A DNA stretch of 64,000 nt. It comes from Linnemannia schmuckeri. Its lineage: Eukaryota; Mortierellomycota; Mortierellomycetes; Mortierellales; Mortierellaceae. The notes beneath the pieces were generated by a model. That model did no database searches, was not told the origin of the DNA, and saw nothing but the letters and a program-made list of their open reading frames with translations. This document shows, piece by piece, positions 54,675 to 64,000 of the stretch; position 1 is the stretch's first letter, and each line of letters opens with the position of its first letter. The stretch spans positions 620,001 through 684,000 of the forward strand of contig JANATG010000002.1 in assembly GCA_029449235.1 (NCBI GenBank), in the 5' to 3' direction. The translations under genes were made by a program, and so were the position numbers.

Positions 54675-55964
54675 CCTTTTGTTTGGATTTTTTACACAAG
54701 GCATGCATGCACATGCACAATTACACTCTACTCCCCTTTTTCTGTATCTCAGATATCTAAACACACATGCATACCTCTCTCTCTCTTCACCATCTCATAC
54801 CATCTTCCCCTTTCCCTCTCCTCTGAATAGGCGAACCACTGCTCGGGGTCCACCGACACATCTGCCCACCTAGTGATGTTCAACCACGAAAAGATCCAAT
54901 GTGGGTCCGGACCCGAGGAAGTGAACGAACATGACACCGCGATGGGACTCATCAAGCTTGGCAACTATCTCAATTCCGATTACATGCTGTACGAGATTGT
55001 AGAGACTATCCCAGATGCGTACAATTTGTATCTTTCCGGATGGTCGGCGTTGCCTGAGGCGCCTACGAGTCGGCCCAAGTTTCCCGATCAAGAACCCCCT
55101 AAGGAGCCGCGGAAACCGGAGAAGCCTGAGACGCCTGGAGATGGGGAGGATAATGATGGGGAAGAGACTGCGAGCCCTTGGAGGACCATCCGCCGCAAAC
55201 CCCACAAGGATGAACCCAAACCACCAACACCCGAAGACCCCTCGCTTACAAAGATCCCCGTCGTCGGCATCCACCACCCCTCGGGTGACTCCAAGAAGAT
55301 CTCCTTCTTCTACAACGGCTCCCTCCCACAAACCTGCTGGTCCGAATGCATGTACTCAGAAAAATTCCATTGGCAGATCCCTCGTTGGGACCGAGGCACC
55401 ACCGAGCCCGGTTCCAGTGGATCGCCGCTCTTCAACGCCGATAAGCGGATTGTGGGACAACTGCATGGTGGATCGGCCAGTTGTTGGAACAAAAATGGGT
55501 ATGATGTGTATGGCGGCATTTTTGCTAGTTTCTTGAACCCACCCAAGATCAAAAACAGGTTGGCGACGTATTTGGATCCCGAGGGGACGGGCGCAAAGTT
55601 CTTGGACGGGTATGGCTTGGAGCAGGCGAGGCGGGAGACTCGACAGCGTCATGGGGGTACTCTTCCACCTTACCCACAGCCCCCAGAGGAGGATGATGAT
55701 GATGACGATGAGAGTTGGCCATGGGGTCCCAATGGACTCGAGAAGCCTCTGATTGGGACTGACGAGTCCAAGAAGTCACACTCTGACAGTCCATCGCACG
55801 GAAGCTACCGCCACCACCACCCACACTACCGCCACCGTCCCGACAATGTTGATCGTCTGAACAAGTTTCTAAACAAAGTCTGGCAGGGACTCGTTCAAGG
55901 CTACAACAGCAACAACAACGAGGCGTCGCCAGTCATTATTGAGGAACATGTCTCCTGCGACTAG
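53377..55964 (+). CDS. Secreted trypsin-like serine protease, lysyl endopeptidase-like
   Basis: Exons 53377-54528 and 54831-55964 (761 aa). The 302-nt intron splits FLT|ANHC just before the catalytic His. A signal peptide opens the protein (MRFASVILLSTAILLF). A propeptide-like region with an acidic run follows. The peptidase domain has His in LTANHCS, Asp in LNSDYMLYEI and Ser in GTTEPGSSGSPLF. CNVDVAC, CTGALINNV, IHHPSGDSKKISF and IVGQLHGGSASC match bacterial lysyl endopeptidases (Achromobacter protease I type, family S1). Two things are unusual: a Pro/Glu/Lys-rich insert of about 60 residues inside the domain (after LSGWSALPEAP), and a C-terminal extension with an acidic run and HHHPHYRHR. 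Likely an extracellular protease. Lys specificity is inferred only from overall similarity. Confidence 0.9.
54639..54674. repeat. Poly(T) homopolymer, 36 nt, in protease intron
   Basis: Uninterrupted T run upstream of the acceptor of the protease gene's only intron. Confidence 0.95.
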
Positions 55965-56222
55965 TTCCAGGATTAGATCCCTATTCTTATCCTTCTTTCC
56001 TATCCACTATATATCTAGTTGTACTTGTATACAGCTTCTTCTAGGTAGATAGTTATCCCCCATAGAGCAGCTCCCATTCTTTTTTGTTTTTGTTTTTTGC
56101 CATACATACTATATATAATATATATAAATACACTGTTTTTTCTCCTTTTATTTACCCCCTCTACCTCCTTCTCCCCTCCAAATGATACCTCATCCCGCAA
56201 AAGAAAAAAACCTTCAAACGTC

Positions 56223-57340
56223 CTAGTTCTTGGCGTCCCGGAACTCGGCCTCCTTGGCAAGTTTAGCAAACTTCTTGGTCTTGACGTTCCTAAGGTTGAC
56301 AGAGGCAGTCTCGATGCCGAGATCTACAGCTGCAGTGTATGCGTTGATGGCGCCGTCAAAGTCTCCCGTCTGCTCGCTGATCACCGCCAAGTTAAACTAG
56401 TATTTGTCCGCAAATGGGGACAAAGAAAGGCAGAAGGGTAATGGTATGTTAGGTTCATTTGGGCCAATCTTTTTGCTCCTGCTTGGTAATGCAATTTGCG
56501 CAGTGTAAGAGTCCTTGTCGGAATACAAAAAAAAAAAAAAAAAAAAAAATACCAGTTTTCCTTTGCCCTTCATTTCCTCCAGTTCCTTCCTCCTCTCTCA
56601 AAAAGTTACCTGGATCTCGGCGTCCTGGGGGGCGATATTAGCAGCAGCCTGGAGATGACGCAGGGCCTCGTCAAGGTTGGAGTTGAGCTTGATATGAGCG
56701 GTGGCGATGTTGGTGTGGACATCTGCGTGGTGTGGGGAGAGCTTGAGGGATTCCTGGAACGAGTTGATGGAAGACTGATAGTCGCCCAGTTGGAAGTAGC
56801 ATACGCCCATGTTGTAGTGTGCCGCCGCTATTTTGGAAGTGCAAGAAGGGAATTAATTAGTATGTGGATATTTTCCGGGTCCTGGAGAGGATTTTTTTTG
56901 CTTCCACTTGCAAGAATGAGGAATATGGGGCCACAAGTTATGTGTCAGTATCAACAGCAAAGTCAAGCCAGTCCCGACAAAAAAAAACGAGAAGTAGCCA
57001 TCATACCAGTAGGACGGACGTTAATGCTCTTCTGGAAGGAACTCATGGCCAGGGGGAGCATATTGTTAGCCTGGAAGGACACGCCCTCATCCATGTACTG
57101 CTGAGCCTTGTCCAAAGAATCATCCGACTTCATCGAGAAATCTGCTAACGACGTTGCAAACCCCTGCTTCTGATCCTTCTGAGTGTTCTTGAAGGGAGAA
57201 GTAGTAGAGACATCGGTTTTGGCGAGGATCGAGAATGAGCGAGCAGCAACGGGAAGCTGCTGGGTGCGGATGAGAGTCCTCCTGGAGACCGCGGAGAGAA
57301 CAGAACGGGCGATTGTGGTGTTGGTCCTGAAGGCTGACAT
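56223..57340 (-). CDS. TPR protein with mitochondrial-type presequence
   Basis: Exons 57340-57007, 56827-56610 and 56396-56223 (241 aa), joined at G|GTATGA..AAATAG and CAG|GTAACT..CTAG in phase. The first 40 residues are basic with many Ser/Thr/Leu and no acids (MSAFRTNTTIARSVLSAVSR, then RTLIRTQQL), typical of mitochondrial targeting. Three TPRs follow: SFQANNMLPLAMSSFQKSIN, YNMGVCYFQLGDYQSSINSF and AVISEQTGDFDGAINAY. No catalytic domain is present. It is probably an adaptor in the mitochondrial matrix or inner membrane. I cannot assign a named orthologue. It runs toward the protease gene, tail to tail, 259 bp apart; that short gap holds both 3' ends. Confidence 0.87.
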
Positions 57341-58223
57341 GGTTTGTTTGAGGGGGTCCTGTGATTTCCCGAAAAAGTGTGGATGAAATGAATGAGAAGT
57401 CGTATTTCGTTGATCTGCGAGAATTGAGGAGCGGGAACAGACTGGGGCGAAGTTGGCAGGTTGTCATTAAGGGTTTTGGGTTTGATCGCCAGATTTAGAC
57501 AATTTGTTTCCTCCGCATTTCATTTGGGCAAACTGGCGAATTGTTTTTACAACTTGCACAACTCGCAACTCACCAGAACCACAAAAGGCATAAAAGAAAC
57601 AATAACTGTCCATACATGAGTGAGCCGCTTGCCCAACAGTCGACAAAGAAAGAAAAAAAAAAAAAAAGCAGAAAAGTACCACAGACTGGAGTGAAACAAA
57701 TAGAGGTTCGCCACAATGAGATGATCTGCACTCTATTGAAAAAATAGAAGCTTTACTCATTTCCTAATATTCCTTCTTCCTTTTCATCATCACTTGTTTC
57801 CTTACGTTCTCTATCTTATTCTTCCTCCCTGCTCATTCTTGTGCCCATCGTCACCCTTTCTCGTGGCCCAAGGGGGAAACGAACTACCTAGTGTATGGGC
57901 GGTCCCCCACTCTTTTTTCTTGGCCCAGCGCGACCTCAGTCCCTTGTTTTCCTCCTCGCACCTTCTACCTTCGGGTCTTTACCTTATTTCCTCATTTTTA
58001 CCATTTACCAGTTAATATACTTCAATTGAAGAATGAACTTCAACTTCAGAGCTGCTTTTACTTATGTCTTGAGAAGGTGGTGTGTGTGCTAAGGGATTCA
58101 CGCCTCGACTTTGAAAAAGCTGCATCTCTACCTCTGAGTCGGTTCACCCATTCTTTAACAACTCGATATGCGATGCGGTATGACTTGTCCACCATTCAGT
58201 ACCAAGTAAGTTTGTATTTTCCA

Positions 58224-58250
58224 TTTTTTTTTTTTTTTTTTTTTTTTTTT
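58224..58250. repeat. Poly(T) homopolymer, 27 nt
   Basis: Uninterrupted T run. Confidence 0.95.
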
Positions 58251-58831
58251 GGCGCTCATTGTTTCTATGATGCCTAACTACATGCGATTCCAAGTAGTCC
58301 CTAAAACACTGCACTGTTTTCATATCAGCACGGTTTCCTTAACCTCCCCCATCCTTGAATGTCTTTTTTTTCTCTTTTGTTGCTTCCACTCTTCACACCA
58401 TTTTTTCAGAGCAGCCACCCGATACCACCTCGCAACCGACCCCAACGTGCCTTGCCGTTGTCTGTCACCCTTACCAATCAATACGATCGAGTGTAGGAGG
58501 CCTACTCACACAAAACGTACGTTTATCCGTATGGGGAGCCTCATCTGTTGATTCTTCGACCCCTCCTCATCCTCCTCTTTCTCCGCGTCTTTAGTCCTTG
58601 CTGCGAAGGGGTCTAGTCGTTGATATCCCTTTACTTCCTGCCGGATTGGATCGAATTTCCCTTCATCTATGGCGAACCTCCCCTCGGAACTCCTGGTCCT
58701 AGACGACTAACATATATTGATGAAAACCCTCAGTTGTGTCGAATCTCAAAAATTCGTCGACAAAAACTCTCGGCACCTTATCGTCGGTTGTTGTACATGT
58801 TGGCGGCAGTCTTGGCTGAACCCCGCGGCTG

Positions 58832-58834
<3 letters not shown>

Positions 58835-58863
<29 letters not shown>
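58835..58863. repeat. Poly(T) homopolymer, 29 nt
   Basis: Uninterrupted T run that interrupts a coding-like patch. Confidence 0.95.
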
Positions 58864-59251
58864 CGCTTCCGCGACGATGACGAGTCCACCACCCGATTCC
58901 TTTGTGCAAGTGCAGCACGCGTTTTTTTTTGCTATGCGAAGGAGGTGCTCGATATGCTATCGAATAAATAAAGTTACATTTTTTTGAACAAAAGTACAAT
59001 AAAAAAATTGATGAAAGAAAAAAGAAAAAAAATGATGTATTGGTTTATTTACAAAGTGGGGTAGGTGGGTAAGTGGGTGGGTAGGATAAAGGGTAAAAAC
59101 GAAAAAAGTATGCGTATGAAAAACTAGCAAAATGTTGATGTTAAAGGTTGGATTGGGAATAGCAACGAACAGGAATGAACGAAGACGAAAAGAAAAAAAG
59201 AGCGAATGATAGCGAAACAATAAGACAGAGCAGACCCTCCACAAGAGATGC

Positions 59252-60930
59252 TTATGGGTAGGAGGTCTGAGGTTGGCTCTGACCAGGATGGTGCTGGTGC
59301 TGGTGGTGAGGATGTGAGTGAGAGTGATGCTGGTGATGCTGCTGCTGTTGTTGTTGCTGCTGTTGTTGATGGTACTGTACCTGCTGCTGGAGAACCTCCT
59401 CCTGTCTCAACTGCTGCCGGTGGTGGTGGACCTGATAGGCTGTCGGATGGTTGGGTCCATATCCAGCGCGATCGTCGTGTTCCTGTCCATCAACACCACC
59501 CTTCTCCTGGGCGTCCATGGCTGCAATCTCGGCCGCCGTCAGAAACCGTCCTCCTGGTCCACGTGGACGTCGCATGGCGTGTTTGTGGCGCGATTCGTGA
59601 AGGTACTATTGTTGTTGTTGTTGTTGTTGTTTGCACAACATAACAAAGAAGAAAAGAAAGGAATAAAGATGTGAGTGAGATATGAGCAAGGGTGGTTGGA
59701 CAATATGAAAAAGGACACGATGTGGTCCATTGGATTTGTGTCCTCAGAGGTCCTGTTCCTGTTGTTGTTGTTTACCTTGCGGCCTCGCTGAAGCAGACGG
59801 TTTTCTGCCTCCAGACTTGCTCTGGCAGCCCTGCGTTTCAGAATGCGATGATACTAACAACATTGGAGAAGAAAGAAAAAGATAACGGAACATCATGGTT
59901 AGTGACATTCACGTACAAAAAACAAAGACAATGAAGTGCATACTATTGACACGGGAGAAGACAAGGAATAGGGAGGTAAAGAAGAAAAGTAGAAGGAAAA
60001 GAGAAATAGGAGAGGGCGTCATCCCTGTCACTCGGATCATCAATTGTGCGGATATTTGCAGGTGTTATTAATATCATTCGCCAAGCAACCAAGCCAAAGT
60101 TTACATCCGATGTCCACACAGAATTGGTACTGAAAGAAAGTCGAGTAAGAAAATCGAGGATGATGATAGGCTGCCAATGCAAGCCAATCATTTCGCTGTA
60201 GTCATTATTGTTCGGTCGCGTCCGACGAGAACGAAGCTGAACCAAACAATCCTTCTAAAACCAAACTCACCCTCTTTTCTACGACTCAAGCATATAACTC
60301 ATATAACTTTACGTTATATACAAAACATACAGTTGAGAAAAAAAAAAGTCGATCCGAAAATTGGTGTGGTAATAAGAAGGAGGGTTTGGTGGAAGGAAGA
60401 CTGAGAAGGAAGACTGAGAAGGAAGACTGAGAAGGAAGAAAGTAAGAGAGCGGTGGGAGTAGGAATGGAATCATCCAGAAAACAAAAAAACAACCAGCTT
60501 CTCTGTTTTTCCCATGTTGAACCTGAAGTGTGTGAGAAAGAATGATCAACTCACCTGCTTGGCGTTGACATAGAGGGGCTCCTCTGGTTCTTCAACCCGA
60601 GGAGAGGCGACTTGACCGAGGACATATCCTGGAGGCATCATTCGCTATTATTGGCCATAAAGCAACGTCGTCTCATCAGTTCCATGAGAACGAATAGGTT
60701 TCTTGTTAAGTATGAACGTACGTTCCTTCTTGTTGTGGTGATGATGGTAATCTAGGTCTTACGGGATCAACGACGAGAACGCCGCCCATGGCGCTTGCGT
60801 AGGCGGGGTCGAAGTGGTGGGAAGAACTGGTCTCTGAGGGTTGAGGGGAGGATGAGGAGGTGGGTGGTGCTGGAGAGGGAGAGGGATGAGCTGTTCCCGT
60901 TGGTGAGGTCGGACCTGAGGATTGAGTCAT
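59252..60930 (-). CDS. HAP2: CCAAT-binding factor subunit NF-YA/HAP2
   Basis: Exons 60930-60763, 60644-60555, 59853-59776 and 59605-59252 (229 aa). All junctions are phase 0 (CCC|GTAAGA, CAG|GTGAGT, AAG|GTAAAC; TAG acceptors). The conserved core is complete: EEPLYVNAKQYHRILKRRAA (NF-YB/C interaction helix A1), a short linker, and KYLHESRHKHAMRRPRGPGG (DNA-binding helix A2 and the GxGGRF loop). The N-terminus is Ser/Pro-rich and the C-terminus is a poly-Gln/His tail with QPQTSYP at the end. In fungi the complex binds CCAAT and controls respiration, iron and nitrogen genes. Intron 2 (59854-60554) is 701 nt and contains a 13-bp tandem repeat at about 60397-60440. The frame runs past 60763 to a stop, but using the GTAAGA there is the only way to keep the core intact. 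Confidence 0.95.
60397..60440. repeat. 13-bp tandem repeat in NF-YA intron
   Basis: Three copies of a unit containing GGAAGACTGAGAA. Low-copy minisatellite inside intron 2. Confidence 0.85.
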
Positions 60931-63900
60931 GTTTGAATGAAGGCGAGGCACCTTTGTTGCTGTGGTTGGCGTGTGAGGTCTCCTTTGTTCTTTGTAGTTG
61001 GTTGTTGGTGTATGGCTGATGATGGTTGGGAATGAGAGAAGTAAAGTGTTATTGATTGGCAATGACGACAGGAAAAGAAAAAAAAAAAGAAGGAAAAGAA
61101 AAAACAAGAAGGAAAAAAAAAAGAAAAGAAAATGCCTGTCTGCCTGCCTGGTCCATCTGATTTCGTTCTATTTCCCTCTGACAGTCTGACAGAGGGTGTG
61201 ATTGATTATTTTTTTAACGAGCGTGTATGTGTGTGTGTGTGTGAGCCCTGAATGGCTGACAGAGTGATGGCTGCAAGTCCAAGAAAGGGAAAGAACAACA
61301 AGTAAAAAAAAAGGAACATGGCAAAGTCGCCTTTGCTGCTTGCTGTCTGTCCATTTGCTTGTCTTTTCTCCTTCCCTGGCTACAATTCACTCGCCCACTC
61401 TCGCCTCACCCACTGTGTCTACATCGTATTATGCCCTGATATGTAAAGGGTGAGTGAAGAAGACCCATATAACAACCAAAAAGATAACCGAAAAGACAAC
61501 CAACAAAACTGCGCAGATGTCTACTTGTTCAACGATAAAAATGCATGTCCCTGTCAATTGTCTGGCTATAGTGATCAAGGGATGTTCTTCACTCAAAATG
61601 CTACCTTTTTTTCACAATAACTACATTGCTTGGTGATCCTCTAGTAGCTCTCCAATGCCATACTCGCTCACCAACCAGCTTTACGGTAACCATGGTGCTG
61701 GGTACAGCATATCACCAAGCTCTATTTTTTCAACAGTAGTCTAGAATAATTGTTGACCAATTGAGGCAAGGGAAACGAATTTGCTCACCGACTGCAGTGA
61801 AAAACGTGCTCGAGGACACATCTGACATCAAAAAAAAATGACATCCACCGTGTACAACACTTCAGCCGTGAGCGAGTAAACACTAGGCGGGAGGTTTGAG
61901 GTAGTGAAAGAAGTCAAAATGACCTACAAATATGAGATGCAATACATAGTTCTCGCATCTCCTTTCGTGTTCGTGGACATCTCGTAGAAAGACAAGATAT
62001 CTTGTTGGAGAGATGAGTGCATGGGTAGTGGTGGCAACGTCTCTTGTTTTTTTGTTTGTTTGTTCATATGTCCGTTGTGAACTTGTTTTAGCTTTTTTAC
62101 CTGTACTCGAACAAAGCACGAGTGTACACTAGGTACGAGGAGCGAACTAGGAAATGACGAGACCTACTACAAAGGAATAGATCCATACTGTAGTTCACGT
62201 ATTTTTCTTTGTGTTCATAGGTAGTTTCCTAGAAGCAAACACTTTGGTATTGAGTGTTGGTGAGGATGTGAGAGTACGGACAGGGGTACGACTGTTTCTA
62301 GTTTCAGTGTTTGTATGTTTGATGTGTGTGGTGTGTGTGTACTGACACCCCTACCATTACCCCTGCACCTGAGAAATGATGATCATAGTGGTATGATAAT
62401 GATAATGATGATAAGGCATGAAGGCTTTCTTGCACAACATGGCTTGGCCTCGTAAGCAAACAAAATATGCATTTTTTTTTTTCCTTCCTTCCTCCCGTTC
62501 AGAGGGGACATTCTGTTGCTCTCATTCTCAGCCACTCTGATCAGATATCACATTCCCAGCAAAGCAGAAAAAGGTCTAGGGGGTGCAAGGGCAAGGTAAA
62601 GCTAAGGTGTGAGTTTAAGAAGCGATAAAGTAGAAACAATCACCGGGAGGGAACCGACACAAAACCGTATCCCATCCCCATCCTATTCTTGGGCTCCAAA
62701 AATAAAATGCTGGGCCCACTTGGGTCCCATTCATACACATGCAATCCAATTATGTTATTTTCCCTACTTTTGCATTGTTGGCTTAGGTGTTGTTTGTTTG
62801 TTTTCCTTTTCTATGTTTTTCCCGCGGTAACGGATGGTGCACTAGTTTCTAACAAAAGGGTATCCTGACGGGAAGAAACAAAAAAAAAATCATGGTGACC
62901 ATTATTGCATGGAGTGCTCGAACCGCATTTTCGCAGAAGAAAAGGAAGAGAACCATTGGGGATGTTCGTAAGAAAGAAGAAACAGCGGAGCGGAACAAAA
63001 TGTTTCCAAAAGTTCAGGTCGGAGAAGAGAGGGGAAAGGGATGAATAGGGCGGGTCTTTCTGTTCATAATTCAGCAATAATTGGATCCAATGGAGAGGTG
63101 AAGGGTTCATCTGGAGCGGAAAGTAAAATAGATATCCGTACCTGAGTATCCCATTCGTACAGGACCCATTCATATATCAGATGCACCCATTCCCTCGCAT
63201 GTTATGCTGGAAATGAAAAACATGATGCCGATGATGCCAATGGGTGAATAAGTTGCATAGTTGCATTGGTTGGTTGCATGGTTGCATGGTTGCATGGATA
63301 TGAATGTGAGAATGTGCACCAGGGCAGGCTATTGTTATCGCTGATTGCATTTACACATTATTTTCATTTTCATTTTCATTTTCGATCAATGATCGACTAT
63401 CTTCTTGTCCTTTCTACTCTTGCCTTCCTGCTCCTGCTCCGCTTCTCTTCCCAATCCCAACGAATAAATTCGTCAAACAGGCAGTGCTTACTCTCGCTCT
63501 TTTTTGTTTTCTTTTTTTGCTCTCATATACCCGCTTTGTTTCTTCTTTCCTTCGCTTGAAACAGATCGACTTTGGAAATAGTTATTTTGGAGTAGGCCTG
63601 ACCATGGAATAAAATAGAGCCAAAGAAAATGGGAAGAAACAACACATGTACATGCGCACAAGGTGTACAGGGTATATCACACAAGTGCTCCACGCCACAC
63701 TCCAAGTCCAAGCTAGAACAACAAACATAGCATACCCATCCCTCATCAAGCAAAGCAACGCTCGTTCCTTCTTGTTTCCGCTTTGTTGTTTGTCGCATGT
63801 TTTGCATTGCCTTTTTTCATCCCCTTTTTATGTTTGTGTCTGACCTGATTTTTTTAATTGTGTACAAACTGTCTTTGATTCCTTTCAAAAACAAAAAAAA

Positions 63901-64000
63901 AAAAAAAACTTTGTTGAGATGATGCATGCGTGCGAGCACAAAGCGTGCAGGTACAAAAAAAGGAAGAGATAGACAGACAGACGAACGAGATAGATTTTTG
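60931..64000. other. Gene-poor region upstream of NF-YA
   Basis: About 3.1 kb. Contains the NF-YA promoter side with A-rich and (GT)n tracts (61080-61130, 61224-61242), an ATGATAATGATAATGATG stretch near 62390 and a GTTGCATG repeat at 63262-63298. Short open frames show no domain. The gene whose promoter might lie at the right edge is outside the window. Confidence 0.4.
63262..63298. repeat. (GTTGCATG)n tandem repeat
   Basis: About three to four imperfect octamer units (GGTTGCATGGTTGCATGG). Confidence 0.8.

Larger units (their letters stand above)
57341..59251. other. Gene-poor stretch with two poly(T) runs and coding-like patches
   Basis: No gene I can firmly support. A patch at 58070-58206 reads LRDSRLDFEKAASLPLSRF up to a GTAAGT donor at 58207. 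It could join the acceptor TTTTTTCAG at 58410, but I find no credible start. 58560-58830 and 58866-58970 read well between stops and a T run (FLCASAARVFFCYAKEVLDM), which suggests a broken gene. Also holds the TPR gene promoter and the NF-YA 3' flank. Confidence 0.3.

Noticed and set aside
60706..60762. Continuation of NF-YA exon 1 to EGTYVHT
   Set aside because: Reading on leads to a stop and cannot join exon 2 in phase. The GTAAGA donor after VVDP gives the intact conserved core.

Overview
The window looks like nuclear DNA of an early-diverging filamentous fungus, most probably a Mortierellaceae species (Mucoromycota). This is inferred from the gene set and gene style. Introns are mostly 80-130 nt with GTAAGT/GTATGT/GTACGT donors, TAG or CAG acceptors and CTAAC-like branch points. 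There is a 5'-truncated F-box/LRR-type gene, a tandem pair of Sel1-repeat (HCP-like) genes, many long A/T homopolymers, and fungal-only families (KCH, PRM10). No bacterial-style operon, CRISPR array, rRNA or convincing tRNA was seen. I spliced the genes by hand from phase-consistent GT..AG junctions.

Layout. 1-1997: 3' part of an F-box/LRR-like gene (+), followed by a decayed fragment of a Sel1-gene exon (2294-2515). 2750-6469 (-): C2H2 zinc-finger regulator of GLI/ZIC type whose first coding exon lies about 1 kb upstream. 6470-11515: gene-poor, simple-sequence rich. 11516-15390 (+): TTC7/YPP1, a scaffold of the PI4-kinase III alpha complex. 15777-17740 (+): eIF2 alpha. 18598-20205 and 20670-23879 (+): two adjacent Sel1-repeat genes that share an uncharacterised N-terminal domain. 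24121-26428 (-): cation diffusion facilitator of the Mn type. 27253-29463 (-): ankyrin-Nudix NADH pyrophosphatase ending in a PTS1-like SKM. 30152-31296 (-): ribosomal protein eL14, first exon not found.

32062-37821 (+): an apparently intact Ty3/Gypsy LTR retrotransposon with a single gag-pol ORF. Its LTRs read as identical except for 90 extra bp in the left one. 38130-39080 (-): secreted His-rich protein with Kex2-type KR-bounded repeats. 39905-42422 (-): KCH-family potassium channel/transporter. 42423-48679: gene-poor. 48680-51863 (+): PRM10-like ThrE-family transporter. 53377-55964 (+): secreted serine protease resembling bacterial lysyl endopeptidases. 56223-57340 (-): mitochondrial-type TPR protein. 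59252-60930 (-): NF-YA/HAP2 CCAAT-binding subunit. 60931-64000: no gene seen.

The genes do not form one pathway. The items most worth a second look are the Kex2-repeat secreted protein (a candidate peptide precursor), the Sel1 pair with its relic elsewhere in the window, the asymmetric-LTR retrotransposon carrying a perfect CRE palindrome, and the NADH pyrophosphatase that could be sent to two organelles from alternative start codons.
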